Notes: a model not told the origin generated them from the letters alone. A DNA stretch of 64,000 bases from Favolaschia claudopus (GCA_037176885.1 JAWWNJ010000141.1:248001-312000); one strand, 5' to 3'. Shown: positions 10,973 to 22,578, counted from the stretch's first letter. Made by a program: numbers and translations.

Positions 10973-11315
10973 GAGCTGAGTTGGAGCTGAACTCGAGTTG
11001 ATTGCCCATCAGCTCGCTGTCAGCTCGAGTTGACCGGAGCTGGCTCAGAGCTGATACCGGATATGGGAATCTAGTGTCCCAGGGTTCATCTTTCCACCCG
11101 AAGGGCAAAATTTGAGGGGAGAATGGACCAAATTTTTATGTGGAAGGTTTTCCTGAGCTCTCTTCAAGCTCAAACTGCTTTTTATACGTCGAAAACGGCC
11201 AAGAAACGGCCAATACAGAAACTGGGGAAGGAGTGTGATGTCACTCAGTTGCACCACCCGAAATGCCACGTCGTCCGCTTTGGGTGACGAGGGTGGAGTC
11301 GAGGCGAGCTGGCAT
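10973..11315. mobile_element. Half of a small hAT-related element (other half at 24702)
   Basis: It starts TAGTGTTGCCGGGAGCTGAG, close to the right-end repeat of the 3.6 kb hAT elements, and runs into the hAT copy at 11316. Its inner edge (GAGGCGAGCTGGCAT) matches hAT subterminal sequence. Joined to the inverted complement of 24702-24791 it would form one non-autonomous element of about 430 bp with TAGTGTTGCC at both ends. Confidence 0.65.
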
Positions 11316-14300
11316 TAGTGCTGCCGGGAGCTGAGTTGGAGCTGAGCTCGAGGTGATTGCCCATCAGCTCGCTCGAGCTCGGAGTTGGGCCGAGGCAGCT
11401 CGGAGCTGACATCCATAAATGGAAGTTTCCGTCCCACGGTTCTCCGTCTCCTCGTTTTGAGCTGCATTGCACTGTTTTGACCTCGTATGCACCTCTAAAA
11501 TGTGCTACAATTCTCCAATAAGTACAATAAACATATGCACAATAAAAGACTATACAGTTTATGAGTAAATTATGGAACAATACAAAGCACAATGATTATA
11601 TAAGTGAATACAACGCAAAAATCAAACGGGCGAAGCCCAGGAAGATTCTATAAGATCCTCAAGCTCTTGAGTACGCCCTGACGCAATCAACCTTTCTGCT
11701 ACATCAGGGTCAATATCAACAACAGACAGATCTTCCTCAGTTACGACGAAGTCCTCGCAAAATTTGATGTGATCCTGTCGATAAATAAATTTGAGAATCT
11801 GGAGCATTTCCATCATCTCGGGGGAGAGACTGTTGCGTAGGGAGGCATCTGTGTCCTTGCTGGAAGAGAAAACACGCTCGCATGGTACCGCAGAAGCCTG
11901 AACAGGCAATACATCAAGCGCCACGCGAAATAGGTAACGGAACCGATATTGACGAGCCTGCAACATTTTTCAGACCAACATTGTATAAGAACATACTTAA
12001 ACTCACCTCCCAGTAGCGGAGCAAGTCAAGGTCCTCATACTCTGGGTCCGAGCCTCCCAGCAAACCCTCCTTCTCATAGGCGCTCTGCCTCTACTTGCTC
12101 TTCCTCCGAAAGCGGCTGCGGACTTTGAGTACTCGGTGGGGATTCGATGTCGGAAGCAGACAGCTCTTTTACAAGAGCACCAAGCTTCGCAAACCCAGAT
12201 TTCTGGGCACGAGCGGCATGGGATGCAGACGGCGTGTGAACAGCGCGGCGGCTGGCGGTCGAAGCTATGTGCACAGTGCTCGGAGAGTTGTGGTGAGCGC
12301 GGAACTCCCGGCGGTACTCCAGCATCTTGGGAGTTTGTCAGTAGCGCAGTATAATGTGAAAGTTGGGACGCACCGCTGCACGAATCCAGGTTCTGGCTTC
12401 TTCAGCATCTGATGAAGACCAGTTGTCCCTTAGCCACTGGAGTTTTGTCGTCGGATTTAGAACTGAAAGTTAAATATGAGTGATTGAAGCGAATTAAGAG
12501 ACAAACAAGGAAGTAATTACCCATCGCTAGCGCATACATTCGAGTGCGCCGAGACATCCCAAGATATTCTGTGAATTTGTCGACAGCGGCGTTGATACCG
12601 AGACTGATTTTCGGGAGCTCTCGTGCAAGAAGCTTGAGGGCGGCAATGAGCTGCTCGTAGAGTGGAAGCACATAGGACAGGGTAGGTGCTTTCTCCGCAG
12701 AGACTATCTCCTGGACAAGATGCGGAACCTGTAAAAACCGCCGAATGTCGATGAGAACAGTCTTGGTGACTGGATCGAGCCGATCATCCGAAATTTTGAC
12801 TTGCATTGGGTCATCGAGAAATGCCTCAACAGCCTAAACGAAATTCCAAGTCAAATTCAAGGCACGATGTAACGAGTGTACGAGTTTGTTTGACTGGATT
12901 TTTTCTTAGCGCCTCCCAATACCCGACATCCTGCTTCAGTGCCTCGGGAATCGGCGTGCCGTAGTTGTCCGAATCGACACCATCTTGAGGAGCAGGTAAT
13001 TCGGGAAGTGTTGCGAGAGCGGCTTTGACAGCAATATTGACGACATGCGGAAAACAGCTGAACACGGTTAGCCCTCAGACTCGGGAATAAATCATTAAAA
13101 CTCACCGAATTCTGTTCCCTTCCGCATCGAAAGGAATTCCGAGCACGGCGAGCTCTTGCGCAATATACACCATGCATGTGTTATTGTTGCTAGCATTGTC
13201 GCATGTAATCATTCCGAGCTGAGTTATCATCAGCAAGCCGTTCAATTCACAACTCTATGTGACTTACTTTGTGCAAACAACCAATCTCCTTCAAAACTTG
13301 TACAAAGATTTTGGCGATATTTTGACCGGTGTGTCTCCCGTCCAATCGACGAAAAGCAACGAGCCGAGTTTTAAGTACAAGGTGCCCATTGAGCTCGGGA
13401 CAGTCCACCACGTCCAGAGACTAAACAAATATATCAGAATCGCAAGAAACAATGATGAGATAGCACCAACCTGATCATCAACAGCGATCCACTTAACCAA
13501 TCGTTCGTAGAATCCGGGAATAGAAAATTCCTCTCGCTCTCCCGGAGTCTTCGGCGCCTTTGCGAGAATATCCCAATTCTTGAGCCCCTTCAGGATGACC
13601 ATATCCTTCCAAACTTTGCCATGTTCTCCCTCAAGATGATTTCGGATGGTCTTGGTTTGTCCAGGACCATTCTTCCATGCCTTCCATTTCGGAAATCTAA
13701 CGATGGAAGGGTTCAGATAGCGAAAACAAAAACAGAACACACTTGAACACTCACGGACAGAGGCGGCACGACAAATGGGAAAACACCTTTTTATCCGGTC
13801 GATCTTCCTTCATTTCCGTTGGTTCTGGTGCGACGGTTGGCGCAGAAGCGCCGTGAACGCCTCGAACAAAATACCAAACATCTGTTGCATCGTCTCCGGA
13901 TGCCGAAGATTGATTGACCAAAGAGCCGAAGTTGGGGTGAGGGATTGAAGGATGGGAAACTGATTCAGAGGCAGCTGCTGCCGCTGCAACATTTGGGTCA
14001 GACGGACCGACCCCGAACACAGCCGGTTCGGAGGTGGAGTTGGGGTCGATGCGGCGACGGGTACGCGATGTAGCTGCCGAGTTAGCGTTGGGATTCGCTT
14101 TACGTTTCTTCTTGCGCTGTGGCGGAGCGAGGCCGGCATTAATCGTGTTAGTCGCGTCGACAAATGGTGCATGGGTTGCCGCAGAGGAAGGGGGAGGAAT
14201 CACGGTGTTAAATAAGGCGGGGTATGTATTTTGAAAGCCGTAAGTCTGGCCGAAAGTGACGGGAGGTGGTGGAGGATACGGCGATCCGGGGATGAAAGCT

Positions 14301-14900
14301 TGAGGCGGGAGAGGCACGGCATGAACCTGAGAGCCAGGCCAGGAGCCAAAGACGTTGGGCGTGGGGTAGGAATGCGTTGTGAAATTGTTTTGACGCGGGG
14401 GTTGGATGTAGCAAGTGCATGCCTGCGGGTTGCCGCATTGGCAGGACGGCGAGGCCATGGGAGTTCACAAGAGGGAGGGTTGGAATGGAGTATAATTGGG
14501 GCAATATATATAACATTTCGGAGGTATCTATTGCGCGTACCTTGGAACCTGAGTGCGCCAACGCACTATCCCGACGCGCCACCTTTGCGTCATATTTCCA
14601 GCTCTGTGTGGGGCGTTTCGCATTCTCCGTAGCAGCCAGGCGGTGACGTCGACGCCAAGCGAGGTTGAGGTGAATCATAGGAGGATTGGTTCGCGGCAGG
14701 AACGCGCTAACCGGTGAGCGGGAGGACGAGGATTGTGCTTGACGCGCCAGTCACTCAGTGACGCTGTCAAGAGTGTCACAGTGCCTGTTTTGGGGGCCGA
14801 GGCGAGGCGAGCTGGCATCACCTCGAGGTGCCGTTTATGGTAACGTGCCGAGTTGGAGCTGAACTCAGCTCGGAGCTAACTCCAGCTTCCGGCAGCACTA
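11316..14900 (-). mobile_element. hAT DNA transposon, copy 1
   Basis: Element of 3585 bp with ends TAGTGCTGCCGGGAGC (11316) and its counterpart finishing CACTA at 14900. It is nearly identical, in inverted orientation, to 24792-28369; the visible differences are a 7-bp indel near 11605 and a few substitutions. Its flanks are GCTGGCAT (11308-11315) on the left and TCCATAGC (14901-14908) on the right. They do not match each other but match the flanks of copy 2 in swapped fashion. Confidence 0.9.
11622..14458 (-). CDS. hAT transposase, copy 1 (multi-exon, with shared internal stop)
   Basis: A reverse copy of the gene described at 25234-28070. It has the same exons, BED-like finger, catalytic region, C-terminal dimerisation domain (PVQASAVPCERVFSSSKDTD) and the same stop after EEEQVEAERL. 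Residue differences include Leu for Ser near residue 82 of exon 1 and Ser for Phe near the C-terminus. The enzyme would cut and paste the element by an RNase-H-like mechanism in the nucleus. Confidence 0.8.
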
Positions 14901-14959
14901 TCCATAGCAGAGCCCCAGCTCTGACGAGAGGCAGCCTTGCGGCGAGACACAGCTGGCAT
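14901..14959 (-). pseudogene. First codons of a gene split by hAT insertion and inversion
   Basis: On the minus strand an ATG at 14959 opens a frame (MPAVSRRKAASRQSWGS) of 17 codons ending exactly at the GCTATGGA duplication beside hAT copy 1. The same GCTATGGA precedes 28378, where the frame continues (DSIRSGVKRVIGS). The two parts join in frame, so this looks like the severed 5' end of that gene. Upstream on the minus strand lies the end of the large element at 15114, so the promoter may be element-derived or disrupted. Confidence 0.6.
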
Positions 14960-15179
14960 CGCGGGTAGGGCGTCGTGGCAGAATCAGTCTTCTGTCACTG
15001 ATCGGGCTTCAATAATTCAGCGCGTGCAGATTTCGGGTCAAATTTTTGTATATCAAAAGATCGTGTCTATATTAGTGAAGTTACGTAGAAAAATTGAGGG
15101 TGGATGTATGGCTGTAATACTGTTGCATAATTATTTCGACCCTAGATCCGTGTTTTCTCACACCGCCTCACCAATTTTG

Positions 15180-15445
15180 CTTTAAAAAATAGCGCAACCT
15201 GGATAATGAGCCCCAACAAAGCACAACCTCTCATGATGAATATTCACAGCTGCCTGTAGTTGACAAAAACACACAGCCCTTGTCAGAACAGATGCGAAAG
15301 AAAAATGCTCTGCTCAACCTCTGCACGAAAAAAACACGCAACCGGTTAAGAACAAAATCTACCCAGGTTAAAAATATGACACAGGCCGACCAGCAAGCAA
15401 AAGGATGACACACCTCATACTATCAGCAGTCAAAAATGCGCAGGT
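15180..15445. repeat. Left subterminal repeat array of the 4.9 kb element
   Basis: About eight A-tract units follow one another every 30-40 bp: AAAAAATAGCGCAACC, CAAAGCACAACCTC, AAAAACACACAGCCC, AAAAATGCTCTGC, AAAAAAACACGCAACC, AAAAATATGACACAGGCC, AAAGGATGACACACC and AAAAATGCGCAGGT. The opposite end carries the inverted form. Confidence 0.6.
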
Positions 15446-15594
15446 AAGATTGAGTGCAAAAGAGCGCTGGTGTCAGAAATTACGCAAGTCCGCGGTCACG
15501 TTCGAAATTGTTGACACCACGGAATCAGCGCGTGATCCTGAGAGGTTGACATTGATATCAATCTACACCTTCTCTCGTCCCCTCATCTTCGCGA

Positions 15595-16904
15595 ATGCCT
15601 GAGCAGCGGGAGACCGCATCCTCAGGCAAAGTTGCTGAACATGGTATCAAGATTGCCATTGAAGCCAAGGCAGATCTCACTCTTCAAGGCATATACTGTG
15701 ACGCGTCTGTCGCCGAAGCTGAAAGTGAAGATGCGCCAGAGCGCGCTCGCTCTGGTCTTGTCTACGAGCTGGCACCATCCTCAACAATTGAAAGAGGGAG
15801 CGAAAGCCACCAGACTCGGGTCTACCCCGAATTTCTCTACATCCCTGAGGGCCTTGGCAACTACCCCCCTGTCCCATATCCACCTTCGCCCAAATCACTC
15901 GTTCTTTCTGGCGTTGAGGCCACACATCGCGCTCTGATCTTGAACCTGGGTATGCTCCACTTGATGGTATGGCTTATCCCTTTTTCTTCTTCCCAATCCG
16001 CTCTGAGAGTAGCGTCAGGTATCTTACTTGACACACACCTCTGTTCAGTGGTACACCAACGCTCAATGGGAGACCGGTATAATGTCTGTTACAAAGAAGG
16101 TTCGTCTTTGCAGTCCTTTGAGTGCAAACATACTGATTCAGTTTTGCCCAGGTTCGCACCATTCACGTCGGAATGGCTCTAGTCTTCAAAGAATATGTGC
16201 TGGCCTTCGTCACAATCGACTTGCTGTTTCAAGTGAGTTGATAACATTCGAGATTTAGCTTTCTGTTTACGATTCTCGCCCACCTCCCAGCCCATCTGGA
16301 AACGGTCTTTCCACGAATTTATCATTCCTCCCAATATCTACACTGCGCCCACCGACTTCTTGGTTTTAATTGCTAAGTGGATCGCAGACGAGAATTGGTT
16401 GAAGGGCAGACGTTATATTCTCGCTTGTGACGCCATCCGGGAAGCTAGCAAGATCTGGTACGGGATCGGTGTTTACACCGTCATGGAGCTCTTCTTTCTT
16501 GCCGGTTCGTCATTGTGTCTCAATCTGCTCCATCACCGAAATTTATTTTATTCCTGCTCCAGGACTATCACCCTTCATCACTGCATGCGAACTCTTCTCT
16601 AGCCCTTCTCGTACAGCTCGGCTTCTAGCCGCATACTACACTTATATTCACGTCGGAGAGACGGGTCTGTGGTGAGTTCGGAGTTCGGTTTCCTCTTGTT
16701 GCCTCTTCTCATGGCTTATGGATGTACAGGCGACTCCTGAGCCCTTGTATTCACAACGGTGTTCTTGCTCCCACCACCGAGCAGCGACTGCGATACGCGG
16801 ATTGGCTGTATGTGTGGGCCAAGGACCGTGTCTGGATGTCCACTCGCATGAGCCAACTTCTTGATTCATACAATAGAGCCTTTGCGGTAGCTGCTGGCGG
16901 CTAA
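15595..16904 (+). CDS. Unknown six-exon gene carried by the 4.9 kb element (333 aa)
   Basis: Six exons with canonical GT-AG introns and matching phases give a continuous 1002-nt frame: 15595-15966, 16049-16099, 16152-16232, 16291-16504, 16563-16671 and 16730-16904, ATG to TAA. Introns are 52-82 bp. The protein starts MPEQRETASSGKVAEHGIKI, is acidic and Pro-rich in the first third, then becomes Trp/aromatic-rich and mainly hydrophobic-helical (VFKEYVLAFVTIDLLFQ, IWYGIGVYTVMELFFLAG). I see no catalytic motif, signal peptide or clear transmembrane array, and I do not recognise the family. Its preservation inside an element whose transposase looks truncated is notable. It could be an accessory element protein or a captured host gene. 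Confidence 0.65.
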
Positions 16905-16984
16905 TTTTTCTCACGACCCACTAAGCACCGGGTCTCAAGTAAGCCACCCTGAGCAGCTGTTATGAAGGACATCTCAAGGTGGCT

Positions 16985-18093
16985 AACTTGGCCCAGTAGC
17001 ATCAGCAGTCGTTGTGTGGCACGAACCGCCAGTTCGTGTGGCGGCTCACCGCAAAGGCTCTAATGTCCGTTTGCCTCCTCCTCATTCCTCGTTCGGTTCA
17101 AAATTGACTATTGTCCTAGAATACTCTGGGAAGATTTGCTACCGCAAGCGAGGTCACCTGTCGCAAGGCAGTCACCGATGTTTTCGAACCGAGCCTGGTG
17201 GAGCCCGCCCTCCAGGCTCATCCGGCGTGGGGCAATCTTATCTTCGGTGAGACGGCATGGTTGTCCCTTTCTGGGGATGCTCCCATGGCCAGCGATCCCA
17301 TCATCGAGTTTTTCTGAGAGCAAGGTGAGTACGTCGGATGCATCTCAGAGCACCTACCTCTCAATCAAGGCTTACTATCCAACCCAACCCATCTACGCCC
17401 CGCTGAGTTTTACAACCCAGTTTTCCTTCCGTCTTCCGAGCTCAAGACCGCGCGCCGAAATACCTTTGCCTATCATGGCAAGAAAGAGATGTGGACGGTT
17501 GTTCGCAATTTCCCAAACACCTTACACTGGAGCAGTAAATCGACGCATTTTCTTCTTGCTTCGGGCTATCAATCCTCTAACATGGTTTGTAGTCATTCAC
17601 TCCAAGGTTCCTCGCATGGACGAGTTTGTGGGGAAAGCACGGGAATCTATGCTGTTCAAGTCTATTGTTAAAAACACTCAAGGGGTTTCGATTGGTCCTT
17701 TAGAATAGGGCACATAATCAGCGTTGGAAATTCTTCTTTGTCAGTCATTGATTTTTCCTGCCGATTTGAACACGAAACTGAACTCACTTTACGGTTTCTT
17801 CCAGTCTTGCTGTATGTAAGGGGGAGCCCTCTATATCGCAGCACTTTGGAGAACGCCTATTGAGGGGACTCAATCGGATTTCCACCAAGCTAGAGGCACC
17901 AGGTTCACACAAGCGCAAACGAACGGAGAAGGAAAACAAGGCTTTGGCGAAGAAGCTGGCAACTTTGAAGCCTGGTTATGCTAGGGCTGTGGCAGCGAAG
18001 GAGGCAACGGAAGAGGATGATACAGCTGAAGAACCAAAGCCAAAAAAGTGTCGCATGAGCGCCGACCAAAAGCTAGCACTCCAGAATATCTAG
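16985..18093 (+). pseudogene. Unknown coding remnants downstream in the element
   Basis: One frame reads AAHRKGSN, then after a plausible intron (17067-17118) NTLGRFATASEVTCRKAVTD to a stop near 17318. A second block (about 17370-17585) reads RPAEFYNPVFLPSSELKTAR and then GKKEMWTVVRNFPNTLHWSS; continuing it to 17708 needs a frame change. A third block (17860-18093) is a basic C-terminus (SHKRKRTEKENKALAKK ... PKPKKCRMSADQKLALQNI) with nuclear-localisation-like clusters. These may be exons of one second gene, partly decayed. Function unknown. Confidence 0.35.
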
Positions 18094-18423
18094 TTATCTA
18101 TCCCATGTATTGTATATTACTTGTTAATTAACATTTTTCTGCCGTAATATTGGTTCTCTATTCCTCCTGTTTTGTTCTCGCTAAGGAGGTAGAGCAATCT
18201 GAATCCTACACCTGCCAATCTTTCGAACCAGCACTTGCGTGTGACTTGAGTGACAATGTGACACTGATGTGGCAGGAGTGAGCCTCAAAAAGCAGGTAGG
18301 GTCCATTGACTAAGGATTTTGAAAGAGTGCATATCAATTATATACAGCATATGATCCCCCCAAGGTACCCAGAACCTACACAAACACTCTGTGGATTATT
18401 TGGTGCCATAAGTGGTGTCTTTG

Positions 18424-19498
18424 TCACAGAGCGTCACGACGTGTGACTGTGTGACTCACGGTGATACACCAACGCACACGGCCGCCCATCCCGTCATTTG
18501 TAAGATAACCTAGATGGGCAGAAGTTTGTACTCCTAGAAAACAGAAGGTTGAACATAGTTTGACACTGTTCCAGGTGCCAAGTATGTCATGGTGGCTAGT
18601 TAGGTAATTCAAAATGTGTGCAGTGGCCGCCTCAAAAAGTTGAGCTACCGTGGCCATTCGCTTGTTGGAGCAACAAGCCGAATATATGATGAGACGTGAA
18701 TGGCCGTCAATGCAGCCATGCACATAGAAACCCCACGGACGAAGTTTTTCGTTTCCGTCCTGGTGCCACAGCGCGTTCGATCCTCGAACTTTATAAACAC
18801 GACGCTTGATAATTCCCGCCCACCTGTACATTGTAAAATCAGTTGATAGCAGAGCGAAATAAGACATACCTAACGAGCACCCCAATTTCGTCAACCCTTC
18901 TCAAGCTATCTTGAACGCGCAGGCGAGGAAGATGAATGCCTCGAGCCTCGAGATGGCCGGAAACAATGACAGAGCCAACGAATGGGTGCGCCAGTGATAT
19001 TTCAGCAACAACCTCATCTAGCGCGTCATCAGTGATTTGTGTGAACTCACGGCGAGCGGTGGGGATGCCAGCACGCTCAAACTGGCGCCAGAGTGTTGTC
19101 CTGTCGACACCGAAGGCGGCGGAAATGTCTGTCCAAGTATTGCCTAGATCGTGTAGAAGCCGAGCGCGGGAAAGATCAAGAGAATAGCTAGGGCGTCCAG
19201 GGCGCCCAGTCCGAAGTCTAGGATGAGAGGTATTGGCTGGAGGAGGAGGTGGATTGATTATGAAGTCTTCGAGAGGAGCAAGCAGATTGTCGACGTCTGC
19301 CAGGAGGCTTTCTCGAACCTCTTCTGTCACGGAGAAGTCTTCGAGAACGACAACAATCTGGCGCACGGCCCCAAGTTGATGAGACCTACGTTCAACCGCG
19401 GGAAGGTCTGCGTTAGGGAGAGAGTCGATAATGAACTGAGCCTGTACACAGATGTTATGGGCTTCCAGTAAGAACGTGTGGACTGGGTCGTTGCTCAT
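18424..19498 (-). pseudogene. Integrase-core (rve-like) transposase, C-terminally truncated
   Basis: Exon 1 (19498-18870) encodes a long N-terminal region and a helix-turn-helix-like segment (GRPSYSLDLSRARLLHDLGN, then TWTDISAAFGVDRTTLWRQF). After a 46-bp intron (18824-18869) exon 2 reads RRVYKVRGSNALWHQDGNEK, then WGFYVHGCIDGHSRLIIYSA. This matches the N-terminal half of an integrase-type DDE core found in many Agaricomycete proteins (xALWHxDGxxKL, then the GxIDGxSR aspartate). The following text is frame-broken and no second Asp or Glu of the triad is recognisable before 18424. It lies at the right end of the 4.9 kb element and points inward, as a transposase gene would. Confidence 0.6.
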
Positions 19499-19639
19499 GG
19501 AGAGAGGAAGAAAGAGACAAGACAGGAGAGATCGATACGATCAGATCTGTCGAAGCCTCGGACCGGTATTACGTACATTACGTACTTTACAAGTTCAACT
19601 CTTCTTCGAGTACAGAGCTGCGCATTAAATAAAAATCTC

Positions 19640-19960
19640 ACACTACCTGTGCATTTTTTCATTCCTCACACCACCTGTGCATTTTTTTTGTTCCTCAACT
19701 ACCTGTGCGCTTTTTTCTTTCCACCCTGCAGGCTGTGTGTTTTTCCCGTTAATCAAAGGGTGGGGTATTTTTGCATAGTCACCTTAGGCTGCGTCTTTTC
19801 CGACGAGCAGCTGAGTGGTGCAGTTTTTTGAGATGGTACTCAAGCTGTGTCAAATCTTCGCCCAGTGTTTCAATTTGGGTAACTAACTAGCTGTGACATT
19901 TCGGAGCGCAATCGAGAGGTATGTCGTTTTTGGAAAAGGTGGTGTGTTTTCTGACAGAGG
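19640..19960. repeat. Right subterminal repeat array of the 4.9 kb element
   Basis: ACYACCTGTGCATTTTTT occurs three times from about 19641 to 19712, followed by looser copies (GGCTGTGTGTTTTTC, GGCTGCGTCTTTTC, GGTGCAGTTTTTT, GGTGTGTTTT). Reverse-complemented they are AAAAAATGCACAGGTRGT, the same type as the left array. Confidence 0.6.
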
Positions 19961-20096
19961 TTGCGCATATAATACGTACAATTGACCTGTAATTATGCAA
20001 CAGTATTACCCCCAAATGGATGGCCCCGATTGGATGTAAAGACGCGTTTGATCGTGATTTTGCTGTAATGATTCCAATTATGGTCTGTCACACTGG

Positions 20097-20137
20097 ATCA
20101 CGTGGGGTAGGTTGCTGATGAATGAGATCTACCTTAC
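20097..20137 (+). repeat. 41-bp exact dispersed repeat, copy 1
   Basis: It begins ATCACGTGGGGTAGGTTGCT and ends GATCTACCTTAC. The identical 41 bases occur at 29143-29183; flanks are not conserved. Confidence 0.6.
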
Positions 20138-20320
20138 ATTGATATAAGTACTGTGACTGTGACATCAATCCAGTCCTTTCGGCTTCTTTGCCGTGTTGAA
20201 ACCGGTCATTTTCTTTTCTGATAGCTGGCAATTGGAGGACTTGATGGCCTGGAAGGCCGCCTGATCAATTTCAGCTAGCCGCGTTTTCGTTTTCGATTTT
20301 CGTTCATAGCGGCATTTTGC

Positions 20321-20362
20321 CCTATACCGATGAATGGGGAAGGGAAGCAAGCTTCCCCATAA
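20321..20362 (+). repeat. Dispersed repeat with hairpin, copy 2
   Basis: Same block as 6598-6637, here with GGGGAAGGGAAGCAAGCTTCCCC. Confidence 0.55.
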
Positions 20363-20917
20363 CCTGTACCTAAAGGTAGCGGGAATGCCGTAATGTTCGG
20401 ATTTGGAAATTTTTCCCATCAGCCTTTCGCCTCGTACCAGACTCACTCAACAGCTGGGGGCTGCCTTTTGCGGGCAGAGTAGGTGAGAATGACTTTCTCA
20501 ACATGGCTCCGTGGTCACAATAATTTATTTGGGCTCCGGGACGTGCAGACTCGAAGAACTGCAGTTGGCGGCCAACCCTCCAAATCTCGAACTCTTTCAA
20601 TTTTGGAGCTTTTCCCTCGACTCAAAGGCGAAATAGAGCTTATTAGCAGCCGCCAGAAACCCACTTTCCTAATCAAAGAAAATAATTCGCTAAACTATTT
20701 TCGCTTAGAGTCGGTGCTCCACTTTTTGAGTCTCGGATATACAGTTGGATATATGGGGAGAACGAGGTCGCGTTGTCTGGCTTTTCGATAAACTGTTCTA
20801 CGCGATCGATGACGCACAGATCCACCCCCCAAGACCATTGCGTATTCATGTGGGGCGGGGCCACTGGAGCCATGATACGCGATGAGGAGCATTGGGCGAG
20901 GTCATCGTTGAGAGTAA

Positions 20918-21019
20918 AGAGCAGAGTGAGCGCTGAGCTGGCAAGCCGTGCCATGTCGGAGTTAGCGTAAAGAGCAGAATGAGCGCTGAGCTGGCAAGCC
21001 GCGCTATGTCGGAGTTAGC
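20918..21019. repeat. Tandem duplication of about 52 bp
   Basis: AAAGAGCAGARTGAGCGCTG is followed by AGCTGGCAAGCCGYGC and ATGTCGGAGTTAGC, twice in a row with few differences. The surrounding 20140-21420 otherwise has no recognisable gene. Confidence 0.6.
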
Positions 21020-21422
21020 CGAGACACGCCAACTTAGGACGTGGGCAAACGGCCCCGCCGCGTCCATCAATTTCTCGCTTGATTAAAGAGGGTGAATTAC
21101 AGGTTCAATCTAAATTTCGGGGCTCTGAAATATATTTTCAGGTCGCTGCTAATAAGCTCCAATCAGCTTCAGTCTAATTCTTTCTGAGTTTCTAAATCGA
21201 ATTAAATACTAGTTTAAATTCCCTATCCCAAATTTCAGAGAAAAACAGCGAGGAAAGCCCTCTAAAACAAGGCAAAGAAAGTCAGGCATAGTTCAGGACA
21301 TCATTGGCCGAATCTCTTTCATTTTCGAGTCAACAACTGGTTAGAATATGCTGATAACAAGGCAAAGGGAGCCTTATATACTCTTCTTGGTTCTCCACTA
21401 TTTCATAATAGAGCATTTTGGC

Positions 21423-21566
21423 AAACGGTGAAAATCAAATCTCAGTTCGAAAAACTAAGCGAGTTTGGTGAAAAACTACAGTGGGCTGCGCACTGTTTTG
21501 CAGCTCCACAACCAAAATTTGGTTAGCGGGAACTGAAGAAAAAAATCATTTTTCACCGTTTAGAAA
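21423..21566. mobile_element. Small inverted-repeat element
   Basis: AAACGGTGAAAA near 21424 is mirrored by TTTTCACCGTTT near 21553. It spans about 140 bp with no coding content. The frame at 21627-21965 (minus) has no motif. Confidence 0.4.
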
Positions 21567-21974
21567 CCTATGAAAGGTTCAAAGTTTTCAAATTTCTATT
21601 CGACAGGAGCGGAGGCAGGTGCGCGCTCAATATATATAGGAACCATTCTTCATTTCAGACTCAGTGATACTGATGTAAACGAAGTTTAGATGCGCCAGAG
21701 GACAAGGCATCTTCCTTTTCGGGGAATCGAACATTTGTTCCAGAAAATGATTAAATTCCGTGTACTTCTTGGATCGGGACTGCACCCGTAAATTAAAATG
21801 TAACCAAGTAGATAGATAATGACGATTCCAAGCTTGATTTATCTCAGTCCAAGCCCAGACCTTCTCGTTCTTCTTGTTCATCCTCTTCATCTGAACACCA
21901 CGCAAACCAGTCTGTCCCGCGGAGGGTAAATTATCAACTCTGCCCTGCATATTACTCTCAATCAAGGCCGGGAA

Positions 21975-22578
21975 TACTGTACTATTTCGACCGTAGATTC
22001 AATGGGTTTGAGATGTGACGCTTTATCTTCACTTTTGCCATCATTCATCAGTGATTGAATTGCCTTTTTAGGGAGATTTTTCGTGTTTTGCCGATCTCAA
22101 AAAGCGCTGTACATGCATCAGGAAAAACTGAAACTGCGCCAAAGAGCGCCAGAGACCGCCATAGCACCCCATAGACGTCAAAGACGTCATAGCCGAGGGC
22201 CGAGCTACATAGAAACCTGGGTGCACCGTGGTCAGATTCATAGACACCCAAAGTTGGTCAAAGTAGCCATAGTCATAGCTCTTATAGTGCTCAAAGTCGT
22301 CAAAGTGGCTCAAAGTACGCACAATAAATATGTGAAACAAATCATATTTTGCGACAAGAATAAGCACTATATGTATATAACCGGCAGTCCGACACCAGCC
22401 AAGGAAGAGTCGATATTGCGGCAGATAGGAAGAGCGGGGGAAGGAGGCAAAAGGGCTGGGAACGGATTGGGAATTTTATTTTCGTAACGTGTCAGTGACA
22501 CGTTACGAAAATAAAATAGATTCAATTCAAGTCCCTCTGTAACCTGTGACTTGAATCTACGGTCGAAATAGTACAGTA
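21975..22578. mobile_element. MITE with TACTGTACT ends, 28-bp perfect TIRs
   Basis: TACTGTACTATTTCGACCGT (21975-21994) continues 8 bases further and is perfectly mirrored at 22551-22578. The terminal TA on each side may be the target duplication. The interior is non-coding and holds a 45-bp near-perfect palindrome (22473-22517). Confidence 0.8.
22473..22517. repeat. Palindrome with 22-bp arms and 1-nt spacer
   Basis: Arm ATTTTATTTTCGTAACGTGT plus CA, then G, then the exact reverse complement. It lies near the right end of the MITE at 21975-22578. Confidence 0.8.

Larger units (their letters stand above)
15114..20009. mobile_element. 4.9 kb DNA transposon with 20-bp TIRs, subterminal repeats, cargo gene and integrase-like transposase
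   Basis: GTAATACTGTTGCATAATTA (15114-15133) is perfectly mirrored at 19990-20009. Just inside both ends lie GCGCAACCT and arrays of A-rich GCACAG-type repeats in opposite orientation, as in transposons whose transposase binds subterminal sites. Inside are an intact-looking plus-strand gene (15595-16904), further plus-strand coding remnants (16990-18093) and a convergent integrase-core transposase (18424-19498). The target duplication cannot be fixed; TA is possible (TA before CTGTTGC). The two inverted terminal zones strongly suggest one unit; the superfamily is unassigned. Confidence 0.65.

Noticed and set aside
10997..11050. GAGCTSA-rich stretch as a regulatory array
   Set aside because: It is the terminal sequence of the hAT-related element, repeated at all related ends.
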